From contig JAURLR010000388.1 in the NCBI GenBank assembly GCA_030831135.1, positions 1 to 11,151 of the forward strand: 11,151 nt of DNA. Direction: 5' to 3'. Made by a program: the position numbers and the translations under genes. Below the pieces are notes generated by a model, which was given only the letters and a program-made list of their open reading frames with translations, searched no databases and was not told the DNA's origin. Below are positions 1 through 6,265 of the stretch, one piece after another. The stretch comes from Alphaproteobacteria bacterium. GTDB taxonomy: Bacteria > Pseudomonadota > Alphaproteobacteria > UBA6615. Each line of letters begins with the position of its first letter. Position 1 is the first letter of the stretch.

Positions 1-757
1 GGATCTCGTAGTCGGCGATGGACAGTCCGTGCTGGGCCTGGATCTCGCTGTTCAGCCGGTCCTGCAGCAGGAGGGAGGCGGACAACCAGGCCCGCCAGCT
101 GGCCTGCTCTTCGTCGGTGAGGCTGATATAGCGTACCGGCTTGGTGATTGAGAGCTGGGTCAGCGCCGGAATGGTGAACGGTGTACCAGCCGAGCAGAAC
201 ACGTCGATCTGACGATCGCCGAGCGCACGGGCAGAGTCACTGAAACCAAGGTTGCGGACTTCGATCTCGTCAAGGATGCCGGCACCAGCCATGATGTTGC
301 GGCAGTTGACTTCACTACCCGAACCCTTGTTCAGCAGGTTCACGATCTTGCCCTTCATGTCCGCATAGGTCTTGATCGGGCTGTCGGCGAGAACGGCAAT
401 GATCTGGGTCTGCTGACGCACGTTGGCGATCAGGCGGAAATCCTTGGTCGCGCCGTCTTTCTCGAAAATGCCAACACCGTTCCAGGACTGGAAGATCTGA
501 CCGACATGGCCCCAGGCCGTGTCGAAGTCACCGAGCGAGACGCGACGGACGTTATCGACCGAACCGTTCGAGGGCGAATAGTTGAAATTGTACTTGTCGC
601 CGAGTTCGGAATTCAGCAGTGCTGCGCCAGCGCTGACGGCCGGATGCCAGCCGCCGCCGGCGGGGCCGCCACCAAGACGATACTGTTCAGCTGCCTGTGC
701 GGACGTCGCAAGAACGACGACACTGGCGGCAGCAACAAGGGTGCTCATAAACTTCAT
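1..757 (-). CDS. TAXI family TRAP transporter solute-binding receptor (N-terminal part; continues beyond the left edge)
   Basis: This is a periplasmic substrate receptor of a TRAP transporter of the TAXI (Imp/COG2358) type, which hands small organic acids to a membrane permease. About 252 codons are open to the window edge; family members usually have about 320-370 residues, so the C-terminus is missing. The N-terminus is a classic signal peptide: Lys-2, a hydrophobic core, and a likely AQA|AE cleavage near residue 22. Just after it comes the glycine-rich LGGGPAGGGWHP segment typical of TAXI proteins, then NGSVDNVRRV and DTAWGH, where the family tests ligand-bound loops. The ATG at 757 is chosen because GGAGG lies 8 bases upstream. 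The gene diverges from the dioxygenase at 1016. The permease would be expected further left, outside the window. The ligand cannot be inferred. Family call secure; role in this locus inferred. Confidence 0.9.
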   Translation of the reverse strand, partial: MKFMSTLVAAASVVVLATSAQAAEQYRLGGGPAGGGWHPAVSAGAALLNSELGDKYNFNYSPSNGSVDNVRRVSLGDFDTAWGHVGQIFQSWNGVGIFEKDGATKDFRLIANVRQQTQIIAVLADSPIKTYADMKGKIVNLLNKGSGSEVNCRNIMAGAGILDEIEVRNLGFSDSARALGDRQIDVFCSAGTPFTIPALTQLSITKPVRYISLTDEEQASWRAWLSASLLLQDRLNSEIQAQHGLSIADYEI

Positions 758-1015
758 TGGGGTAACCTCCCGTTGGATACAGGCTCTGATGAGCCCAAAA
801 AATGACACGGTTGCCGGATCAGCAAAGATGATCGCGAATCCGCAATCTGTTCTGGCAAAACGATGGCAGGCAGGCTCGCCGAGATCAAGTGAATTTGTCC
901 TGACAACTTCGGGCACCAGTTTTCCATATACTGAAACCGGTCAGAGCCCCATTGCGGTCGCATGGTCGCTCTCGATAATCTGCGCTGCACGGAAACCAAA
1001 CACTTGAGAAATGCC
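758..1015. promoter_or_regulatory. Divergent control region between TAXI receptor and dioxygenase genes
   Basis: The two genes are transcribed away from each other, so both promoters should lie here. Visible elements are the receptor's strong ribosome site (766-770), a perfect 5-bp hairpin with a TGAT loop at 782-795 followed by an A-run, and a -10-like TATACT at 927-932 facing the dioxygenase. No good -35 stands at normal spacing from that hexamer, so the promoter is only a candidate. The hairpin sits in the receptor's untranslated leader. I see no recognisable operator or riboswitch. Confidence 0.35.
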
Positions 1016-2050
1016 ATGGTCGAAATCATTCGTGAAAATATCACCACACCCGACACATGGGTGGGACCCGAGATCCAGAACGATGATCGCTGGCTCTATG
1101 AACTCACCGATACCGAGATCGCGGAGATCGATTCCGCACTCGATTCGGTGAAAGCAGCAGGACACGACATTCCGTTTGGCGCCGATGCATTTCCAATTCC
1201 CGTGTTCCGGGCCAAGCTAGATGAACTGATCTCGCGCGTAACCGATGGCCTGGGGGTGATCCTGATCCGGGGCATTCCGCGCGCGCGATACACCAACGAG
1301 GACTGCGCGCTGATCTACTGGGGCCTTGGCGTCCATATGGGGCGGCCGGTATCCCAGAACTCGCGCGGCCATCTGCTCGGCCATGTGACCGATGAGGGCA
1401 AGACCCTCGCCGACCCCAATGCCCGCGGCTATCAGACAAAGAACCGGCTCGACTTCCATTGCGACCAGCTGCCGGTCGACCTGCTGGGCCTGTTCTGTCT
1501 GCGCAAATCGAAGTCCGGCGGCGCCAGCTATCTCGTCAGTGCGCCGGCCGTTCACAACGTGATGTTCGAGGAACGCCCGGACCTGCTCGACGTGCTCTAC
1601 CAGCCCTTCCATGTGGACTGGCGTGGCGATCACCCCGAGGGCGAACAGCCCTGGTACGATGTCCCGATGCTCACCGCGCGTGATGGCCGGCTCGCCGCCC
1701 GGGTGACGAACCGCTCCTTCATGGAATCGGTGTCGCGCTACGGTGACGAACTCACGCTGAGTGACGCACAGCGCGAGGCGCTGGATGTGTTTCAGGAGAT
1801 ATCCAACCGCGAGGAATTACGGCTGCAGATGCATTTCCAGGAAGGCGACATGCAGTTCATCAACAATCACTCGATCCTGCATGCGCGGCAGGCCTATGAG
1901 GATTTCGATGAGCCCGAGCGCAAGCGCCACCTGCTGCTGATGTGGATCGGCATGACCGACCATCGCCGCCGCCTGCTCGCCCCCATTTTGCAGGACCGTT
2001 ACCACTATGTAGAAACCGGCGGCATCCCGAAAACCCGGGAAGCAGCCTGA
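1016..2050 (+). CDS. TauD/TfdA family Fe(II)/2-oxoglutarate-dependent dioxygenase
   Basis: This is a non-haem iron oxygenase that couples 2-oxoglutarate decarboxylation to hydroxylation of an organic substrate; in this superfamily substrates range from taurine to aryloxyacids and small carboxylates. With the start at 1016 it has 344 residues. The iron ligands are visible: HCD with His148 and Asp150, and the distal His289 in NNHSILHAR. Arg304 in the following KRHLLLMW segment is the probable 2-oxoglutarate carboxylate binder. The N-terminal TWVGPE...W.Y.LTD segment is typical of the large TauD subfamily. An in-frame ATG at 962 exists, but its 18 extra residues look unlike the family and it has no ribosome site; the ATG at 1016 has GAGA 6 bases upstream. 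It diverges from the TAXI receptor gene, suggesting oxidation of an imported compound (inference). Exact substrate unknown. Confidence 0.9.
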   Translation: MVEIIRENITTPDTWVGPEIQNDDRWLYELTDTEIAEIDSALDSVKAAGHDIPFGADAFPIPVFRAKLDELISRVTDGLGVILIRGIPRARYTNEDCALIYWGLGVHMGRPVSQNSRGHLLGHVTDEGKTLADPNARGYQTKNRLDFHCDQLPVDLLGLFCLRKSKSGGASYLVSAPAVHNVMFEERPDLLDVLYQPFHVDWRGDHPEGEQPWYDVPMLTARDGRLAARVTNRSFMESVSRYGDELTLSDAQREALDVFQEISNREELRLQMHFQEGDMQFINNHSILHARQAYEDFDEPERKRHLLLMWIGMTDHRRRLLAPILQDRYHYVETGGIPKTREAA

Positions 2051-2061
2051 CCCCAAACAGA

Positions 2062-2093
2062 GAAAGGCCCATCTCCACCGAAACGGGCCCTTC
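2062..2093. terminator. Hairpin between convergent genes, probable bidirectional terminator
   Basis: Arms at 2062-2070 and 2085-2093 pair over 9 positions with one mismatch around a 14-base loop. The hairpin begins 11 bases after the dioxygenase stop and faces the 3' end of the minus-strand gene at 2116. A T-tract is weak on both sides, so termination efficiency is uncertain, but position and stem support the call. Confidence 0.5.
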
Positions 2094-2115
2094 CGAATGT
2101 TCACGTGACGGGCGG

Positions 2116-2367
2116 TCAGACGTCGATCGTCCCCGGGTTCCCATCGTCATAATCGGCGCAGGACGAACGGGGAATATCCATCACCGATTCGGTCGCGCGC
2201 GCGGTGGTCGGCGTGGCGCGGACCGGGTTTACGGCGCGGCGAAACTCGAGCACGACCGTGGCGGGGTTGCCGTCCTTGTCGTATTGCAGTGACGGTGAGG
2301 CCGGAGCGCTCCACATGGTCTCGGTGGAGCGAAGGTCGGGCCGTGCGGATCTGGAAATCTGGTTCAT
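2116..2367 (-). CDS. Small hypothetical protein, 83 residues
   Basis: I do not recognise this protein. Reading the minus strand, codons strongly prefer G or C at the third position, like the neighbouring true genes, and the reading frame is open. The product is polar, with an N-terminal Ser/Arg-rich stretch, a central LQYDKDGNPATVVLEFRRA segment that could form a beta hairpin, and an acidic tail. There is no signal peptide, membrane segment or cysteine cluster (one Cys only). The ATG at 2367 is preferred because AGAGG lies 10 bases upstream; a TTG at 2430 would add 21 residues but has no ribosome site. It stands alone, convergent with the dioxygenase and downstream of the hydrolase on the same strand. 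The AT-rich 2457-2490 stretch upstream may hold its promoter. Confidence 0.55.
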   Translation of the reverse strand: MNQISRSARPDLRSTETMWSAPASPSLQYDKDGNPATVVLEFRRAVNPVRATPTTARATESVMDIPRSSCADYDDGNPGTIDV

Positions 2368-2543
2368 GGGTCTGGCACCTCTCGCCTGCTTGAGTTTCTC
2401 TGCCGCGCTGTAGTCCTTGGCGACAGACAAACCCTAGCGGGGACACATCCCAAACCTCAAATTAATTCATGTTTTTCAATTGTTTAGGTGTAAACGCCTT
2501 TGCAAGATCACGCGCTGGGCGTGTAAAGCCTGAAAACTTCCCC

Positions 2544-2565
2544 CGCGAATTCCGGGCGTTTCGCG
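2544..2565 (-). terminator. Hairpin just after the alpha/beta hydrolase stop
   Basis: Six-base perfect arms CGCGAA (2544-2549) and TTCGCG (2560-2565) enclose a 10-base loop, starting 3 bases beyond the hydrolase stop on the minus strand. A TTTT run follows on that strand after about 8 bases, so it is a weak intrinsic terminator at best. The sequence then becomes AT-rich. Confidence 0.35.
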
Positions 2566-2568
2566 ACG

Positions 2569-3639
2569 TCACAATGTCCGGGCCATCCAGTCGATCATCA
2601 GGGAGCGATACTGGAATCCATAGTTGTGGCAGCAGTGGACACCATTCTCCTCGATGACCAGTTCGGCCCGGTCACCCAGCGCCGCGGCGATCCGCTCGGC
2701 CTGGCTGTAGTGAAAGATCGCGTCCCGCTTGCCGTGCCCGCCCGGCGGCGGACAGGAGATATCCCCGATACAATCGGCCAGCGTCGCGGGCCCCATCGCC
2801 GCCCGGGCGGCCGCATCGGTCGGCTCGCCTGTCGCCCAGAGAAACCCGTCGAGGATTGTCTTGGGCATGGACTCCCAGTCCCCAAGATCAAACGCCCCGC
2901 CGAAGACTGCGAGCGCCTTCACCTGCTGATTCAAAGCCGCAGCGCGTGGTATGTAATAACCGCCAAGACTGCGCCCCAGCAGACCGATCCGACCGGCGTC
3001 GATCTCGGGCCGGGCCGCGATCGCCTCGAACACGGCAAGCACGGAAGCTTCGTAGCCTTCCTTGAGAGGCGCATGAGCATGCACCTCGCCCTGCCCCGGC
3101 CCGTCAAAGGCAAAGCTGGCGAGACCGCGCCGGGCGCACATCTCCGACAGCGTGATGAAGTCTTCCTTGGTGGAGTCCAGCCCCGGCACGAGGACGACGC
3201 AGGCATGCGGGCCGGAACCCGTGAGCGGCAGGCGCAGATAGCCCGGCAGCCCCACCCCGTCATGGTCGATCACCAGCCGCTCGGCCGGCGGAACCAGATG
3301 TGGCGCAGCCTCGCGGAAGGCGGTTTCCTTGCGCCGCTGGAGATCGCGTTTCACCTCGGGCCATGAATTCGCGACAACCTGCCCCACATGAAAACACAGG
3401 CTCGCGCGCACAAAGGCCTCCCCCGCCGTCACCGTGCTGGCAGCAGCAAGCCGTTCGCCCGCCAGCGCCAGGTAACTCTCGCCCACGGCCTCCCAGGCAA
3501 CGGGCCAGTCTTCCCAGCTCGAGACCTTCGGACGCACAATGTTGACGTCGTTGATGTCCATCCCGTCGGCAACCAGCCGGGGAATCCAGTATTCGAAGAT
3601 TTCGCTGTCAAACGCCTGACGCTCTGCGGAAACGGACAT
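2569..3639 (-). CDS. Alpha/beta hydrolase, FrsA / 2,6-dihydropseudooxynicotine hydrolase-like
   Basis: This 356-residue hydrolase has an N-terminal helical cap region (about residues 1-115) and a C-terminal alpha/beta hydrolase fold, as in the DPH-hydrolase and DUF1100 group, some of which cleave C-C bonds. Visible elements are VPGLDSTKED (about 151-160, oxyanion region), FDGPGQGE (178-185), the nucleophile elbow GRSLGG with Ser224, the likely acid Asp306 in HGKRD, and a histidine in NGVHCCHN (His335 or His338). The ATG at 3639 is preferred to further upstream codons because GGGGG lies 6 bases before it; upstream residues are not family-like. The strand before Asp306, usually hydrophobic, reads CPPPGGHGKRD here, which is odd. 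It may work with the nearby transporter and oxygenase, but nothing in the sequence proves that. Its leader is partly duplicated at 4778-4847. Confidence 0.85.
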   Translation of the reverse strand: MSVSAERQAFDSEIFEYWIPRLVADGMDINDVNIVRPKVSSWEDWPVAWEAVGESYLALAGERLAAASTVTAGEAFVRASLCFHVGQVVANSWPEVKRDLQRRKETAFREAAPHLVPPAERLVIDHDGVGLPGYLRLPLTGSGPHACVVLVPGLDSTKEDFITLSEMCARRGLASFAFDGPGQGEVHAHAPLKEGYEASVLAVFEAIAARPEIDAGRIGLLGRSLGGYYIPRAAALNQQVKALAVFGGAFDLGDWESMPKTILDGFLWATGEPTDAAARAAMGPATLADCIGDISCPPPGGHGKRDAIFHYSQAERIAAALGDRAELVIEENGVHCCHNYGFQYRSLMIDWMARTL

Positions 3640-3705
3640 GACGCACCCCCATGCTGTGGAACTGTGCCGGGAGTATGCGGTGTCTTGTCGGGAAAGGGGA
3701 AGAGG
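3637..3705 (-). repeat. Leader of the alpha/beta hydrolase gene, copy A of a divergent direct repeat
   Basis: This stretch contains the hydrolase start codon, its GGGGG ribosome site and about 60 bases of leader. Aligned by eye to 4778-4847 with one single-base gap, about 49 of 69 positions agree, including a perfect 11-base block CCCCCATGCTG. Similarity fades a few codons into the gene. Both copies have the same orientation. Confidence 0.7.
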
Positions 3706-3791
3706 TTCGCGAATGCCCCAGATCACGAAACAACGGTCTGCACTTCAGTGCGTCCTTGGCATGTTTTCGAAATACAGCCATATTTTCACCC

Positions 3792-4691
3792 ATGACGTTC
3801 GGCGTTTTCCTCCACCGGACTGACTCGATCTATGACGACGTTCCGTCATAACGATATCAGTTTCCGAAGCAATACCTTTCACGTGTCCAGCAATGTGAGG
3901 GGGACTGGATCGTCTATCTCGAACCAACCAAGGTGAAGAACACGAAGGGCTACTTTGCCGTCGCCAGGGTCCAAGAGATCATCCCGGACCCCCGCCGCCA
4001 AGACATGTATCTGGCCGTGATCGAACCAGGGACCTACCTCGATTTTGGTGATGAAGTTTCGTTCCGGGATCAAGGCGCTGTGGTCGAACAGGGCCTCCTC
4101 AATGATCAGGGCAATATCTCGGGCCGGGCCCAAGCTGCGGTTCGCCCTTTGTCACCGGCAGACTTCGCCCGGATCGTGGAGCGCGGCCTCGGGCGGGATG
4201 AGGACATCCTGCCCCGCATCGACACAATCACGACACCAGAGAACCTCGCCGAGCCGGAACAACCCTACCAACACCTGACAGCCCGGGATCGGGTCACCCA
4301 GCTTACAAACCGGGCCATTCGGGATCGAAACTTCCGCAAGACAGTGCTCCGGGCCTATGGGGAGAGGTGTGCCATTACCGGCCTGCGGCTGATCAACGGC
4401 GGTGGCCGCGCCGAGGTCGAGGCCGCCCATGTCCGACCGGTCGAACATGATGGGCCCGATATCGTCAGCAACGGCATCGCCCTGTCTGGGACGGCCCATT
4501 GGATGTTCGACCGTGGTCTGGTGGGACTGGGTGATGACCTGACAATTCTGGTGTCACGCCAAACCAATGACCCAACCGCGATTCAGTCGATGATCAACGG
4601 GAGCGGGAAGCTGATCGCACCCGAGCGTCTGTCTGAACGCCCCAGGACAGAGTTTCTCATGTGGCACAGGGACAACTGCTTTAAGCAGTAG
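3792..4691 (+). pseudogene. HNH endonuclease family protein, interrupted by an in-frame TAA
   Basis: Reading from the ATG at 3792, 19 codons with family-like content (FGVFLHR.DSIYDD) run into TAA at 3849-3851. The same frame then continues without a break as RYQFPKQYLSRV and on to a stop at 4691, giving 299 codons if the TAA is a sense codon. The N-terminal part with YQFPKQYL and GDWIVYLEP is typical of a family of HNH proteins annotated as putative restriction endonucleases. The C-terminal HNH domain is intact: CAITG, EAAHVRP (His213), SNGIALS (Asn227) and HWMFDRG (His236). A change of GAA to TAA would explain the stop. A GTG at 3933 could restart translation with only a weak ribosome site, losing 47 residues but keeping the HNH core. 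So it could be a pseudogene, a sequencing error or a truncated active protein. It stands alone, without a methylase partner. Confidence 0.75.
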
Positions 4692-4777
4692 GAACGATCT
4701 CATGCGTCCGGAACGCCTTCTTGACCTCAGACCGCTCGTAATCCCGGGAGGTCTACCTCAAGGTCGGCCAAAACCGA

Positions 4778-4847
4778 CATAAAGCGCCCCCATGCTGCGG
4801 GCACTATCCCCACAGTAAGCGGCGTGATGTCTGACAAGGAAAAGTGG
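4778..4847 (-). repeat. Second, orphan copy (B) of the hydrolase leader and start codon
   Basis: On the minus strand this carries GCATGGGGGCGC and an ATG at 4780, matching the hydrolase leader at 3637-3705 at about 71 percent by eye. The following codons read MSVLAD against MSVSAE in the hydrolase, then diverge and stop at 4727 after 17 codons. It looks like the 5' remnant of a lost paralogous gene. Its distal end runs into the tRNA-Phe fragment at 4843. The wider stretch 4692-4981 holds no gene I can support; two small palindromes (4748-4759, 4895-4907) and a 5-bp hairpin (4763-4778) are visible. Confidence 0.65.
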
Positions 4848-4880
4848 TGCCCGGGGGCGGATTCGATCTACCGACATCGC
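4843..4880 (-). repeat. Partial copy of the tRNA-Phe 3' end (candidate attachment-site repeat)
   Basis: The first 24 bases (4843-4866) are identical to 5917-5940, which cover the CCA end, acceptor arm and T-loop side of tRNA-Phe. The next 14 bases differ at only 3 positions from 5941-5954, giving 35 of 38 matches in the same orientation. The rest of the tRNA is absent. Such 3'-end fragments in direct orientation are the usual scar of site-specific integration into a tRNA gene. Confidence 0.8.
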
Positions 4881-4981
4881 CCACGTCAAACTCGTAATCG
4901 GTGATTATCGCCCTTTGAATTGGTCCACCTTCTATTCGAGTTTGCGGAGGACAAACAATAGCGACGAAGCAAGAGGTCGAT

Positions 4982-5239
4982 ATGCGTGTCGCTCTGGTCC
5001 AACCACGGATTGACGCAATCCGTCGGGTTCAGATGGCGAAACGGACGTACAACCGTTCGCGCAAGTATTATGGCGGCGTGGGAACGGACCAGTCAGTCGG
5101 GAAGATCATCCCAACCGGGGCGCACACCATAGCCTCTGACGGAACCGATGTTGTTAGATGGATTTGGACAAAAGTCTACAGAGCGAGGCTCAGGTCCGTT
5201 ACCGGATGCAAATCTTCTTTCCCCGGCGGCTCCGCCTGA
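4982..5239 (+). CDS. Doubtful small hypothetical protein, 85 residues
   Basis: I do not recognise this product. An AGAGG lies 5 bases before the ATG, which favours translation, and the frame is open for 85 codons. The product is basic with no signal peptide, membrane helix or known motif. Against it, third-position GC bias is weak and its last 64 bases overlap the better supported minus-strand gene at 5176-5361. It could be an island gene or chance. Confidence 0.25.
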   Translation: MRVALVQPRIDAIRRVQMAKRTYNRSRKYYGGVGTDQSVGKIIPTGAHTIASDGTDVVRWIWTKVYRARLRSVTGCKSSFPGGSA

Positions 5240-5361
5240 AGTGCCAGCAGGCCGATCTGGAGTTCGCGCTTTGACAGCGGCCTTTCGATGCCTGCGGTGT
5301 CGCAAAGCTCGCGCAGTTTCATCTGCAAGGTGAAGTGTTCTTTCAGTTCTTCCCGGTCCAT
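5176..5361 (-). CDS. Small hypothetical protein, 61 residues, downstream of GNAT
   Basis: I do not recognise this protein. The start at 5361 is supported by an AGGAG 7 bases upstream, and that ribosome site overlaps the TAG stop of the GNAT gene, so the two are almost certainly one operon with coupled translation. The product is rich in charged residues and predicted largely helical: MDREELKEHFTLQMKLREL is an amphipathic helix, followed by a loop and a second helix around KRELQIGLLALQ. One Cys is present and no membrane segment. Its partner may be the acetyltransferase, but the pairing does not match a toxin-antitoxin family I can name. Confidence 0.6.
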   Translation of the reverse strand: MDREELKEHFTLQMKLRELCDTAGIERPLSKRELQIGLLALQAEPPGKEDLHPVTDLSLAL

Positions 5362-5371
5362 GAAATCTCTC

Positions 5372-5656
5372 CTAACCGCTCCCATGTAAAGTGTCGCCGA
5401 TACGCTCGAAGAACTTCCTGCCAAGCGGCGAGACAGGTTCGGAGGGTTCCAGCGTGCGGCCCACCGCCTGTCTTGCCGCTCGCACCAGCATCTTTCCAAA
5501 GCCTTTAAGCCTGAATGCCGGGTGAACGAAGATATATGTCAACTCACCCTGCGCAATATCGAACGTGGCATACCCAATTGTTGTGTTGTCATTCGCGATG
5601 ACCACCGTGTTTTCGGCTGAAAGGCGAACTGAATATGGTCCAGATGCAATGCTCAT
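5372..5656 (-). CDS. Short GNAT-family N-acetyltransferase-like protein, 94 residues
   Basis: The core of a GNAT fold is visible: a beta strand ELTYIFVHP (about 38-46) followed by the acetyl-CoA pyrophosphate loop R49-L-K-G52-F-G54 and helix KMLVRAARQAV. The C-terminal SPLGRKFFERIGD is also seen in short GNAT proteins. At 94 residues it is shorter than the usual 140-170, lacking much of the N-terminal strand and helix pair, so it may be a minimal family or a trimmed gene. The ATG at 5656 is used; a GTG directly before it is possible. The ribosome site is weak. The stop lies inside the ribosome site of the 61-residue gene. Acceptor substrate unknown. Confidence 0.65.
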   Translation of the reverse strand: MSIASGPYSVRLSAENTVVIANDNTTIGYATFDIAQGELTYIFVHPAFRLKGFGKMLVRAARQAVGRTLEPSEPVSPLGRKFFERIGDTLHGSG

Positions 5657-5867
5657 CACGATCAGTCTTACGAGAGAATTTTGACCTCGGATTACAGTTC
5701 ACCTGCATTCATTGGCACGAATGACGTGGTGCGCTTCTGGGCGTCATCGGGAAACCGGTTGACCTGCCATGCGCGAAGTGTGGCACCGAATACAGTCCGA
5801 ACTCTATTCGGGATGATTTCCGGCCATTGGGAACGCCGACTTCCCGGCGCATGACACACGAACCACC

Positions 5868-5897
5868 AAAACGAAAACGGCCACCCGCTGGTGACCG
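5868..5897 (-). terminator. Rho-independent terminator of tRNA-Phe
   Basis: On the minus strand an 8-bp stem with one G-U pair (arms 5890-5897 and 5878-5885) closes a 4-base loop and is followed by TTTTCGTTTT. It starts 22 bases after the tRNA CCA end. Stem, tight loop and T-tract are all standard. Confidence 0.85.
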
Positions 5898-5918
5898 CTG
5901 CCAAGTCATTGCAAATAG

Positions 5919-5994
5919 TGGTGCCCGGGGGCGGATTCGAACCACCGACACCGCGATTTTCAGTCGCGTGCTCTACCAACTGAGCTACCCGGGC
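5919..5994 (-). tRNA. tRNA-Phe (anticodon GAA)
   Basis: The 76-base gene includes an encoded CCA. It folds cleanly: 7-bp acceptor GCCCGGG/CCCGGGC, D-arm GCTC/GAGC with AGTTGGTA loop, anticodon stem CGCGA/TCGCG around CTGAAAA (anticodon GAA), variable loop GTGTC, and T-arm GGTGG/CCGCC with TTCGAAT. It lies 66 bases after the yacG stop, as commonly seen in Alphaproteobacteria, and may be co-transcribed with the block. Confidence 0.97.
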
Positions 5995-6060
5995 ACATGT
6001 CCAGTTGGAAGGCGCGGATATACGTAAATTCGCGCGCCCTGTCCAGCGCCCCCGCCCGAA

Positions 6061-6243
6061 TTAAACCTGATCGTCCTCACCATCGCTCAACCCGCCCTCA
6101 TAGACGGTCGGCGCTTCGTCGGTGGGAATGCGGTAATTGCCGCCCAGCCAGCGGGACAGATCGACATTCGCGCAGCGTTGTGAACAGAACGGGCGGTGCG
6201 TCTCGTGGGCGGGTTTGGCACAGATCGGACAGGCTTTGGTCAT
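6061..6243 (-). CDS. yacG: DNA gyrase inhibitor YacG
   Basis: This 60-residue zinc-binding protein belongs to the YacG family, which in Escherichia coli binds GyrB and inhibits gyrase. The four zinc-ligand cysteines are present as CPIC (Cys5, Cys8) and CSQRC (Cys20, Cys24), followed by the family segment DLSRWLGGNYRIP and an acidic tail. Length is normal. The ATG at 6243 lies 22 bases after the RNase E/G stop, so it is in the same operon; its ribosome site is poor, suggesting coupling or low expression. Its position after maf and the RNase gene and before tRNA-Phe is typical. Confidence 0.93.
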   Translation of the reverse strand: MTKACPICAKPAHETHRPFCSQRCANVDLSRWLGGNYRIPTDEAPTVYEGGLSDGEDDQV

Positions 6244-6265
6244 GGCGCGGGCATCGTCGGTGGCA

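Larger units (their letters stand above)
4843..5954. mobile_element. Putative remnant of a tRNA-Phe-integrated element
   Basis: The segment between the tRNA 3'-end repeats is about 1.1 kb and lies on the 3' side of the intact tRNA-Phe, as expected for integration there. It contains a weak plus-strand ORF, a 61-residue gene, a short GNAT gene and about 210 bases without a clear gene (5657-5867). No integrase, excisionase or transposase is visible, so it would be a deleted remnant. The alternative is a decayed tandem tRNA copy: the intact tRNA has a good terminator on the supposed island side, which fits both views. Confidence 0.4.

Noticed and set aside
782..795. Leader hairpin considered as a riboswitch or attenuator
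   Set aside because: It is only a 5-bp stem with a 4-base loop, without conserved aptamer sequence.
962..1015. Earlier ATG for the dioxygenase
   Set aside because: The 18 extra residues are unlike the family and no ribosome site precedes 962, whereas 1016 has one.
2626..3366. Plus-strand open frame of 246 codons
   Set aside because: It is the shadow of the alpha/beta hydrolase on the minus strand; low-complexity Arg/Pro-rich product.
5827..6027. Plus-strand frame containing GARGRIRTTDTAIFSR
   Set aside because: This is the well-known false protein made by reading the antisense strand of a tRNA-Phe gene.
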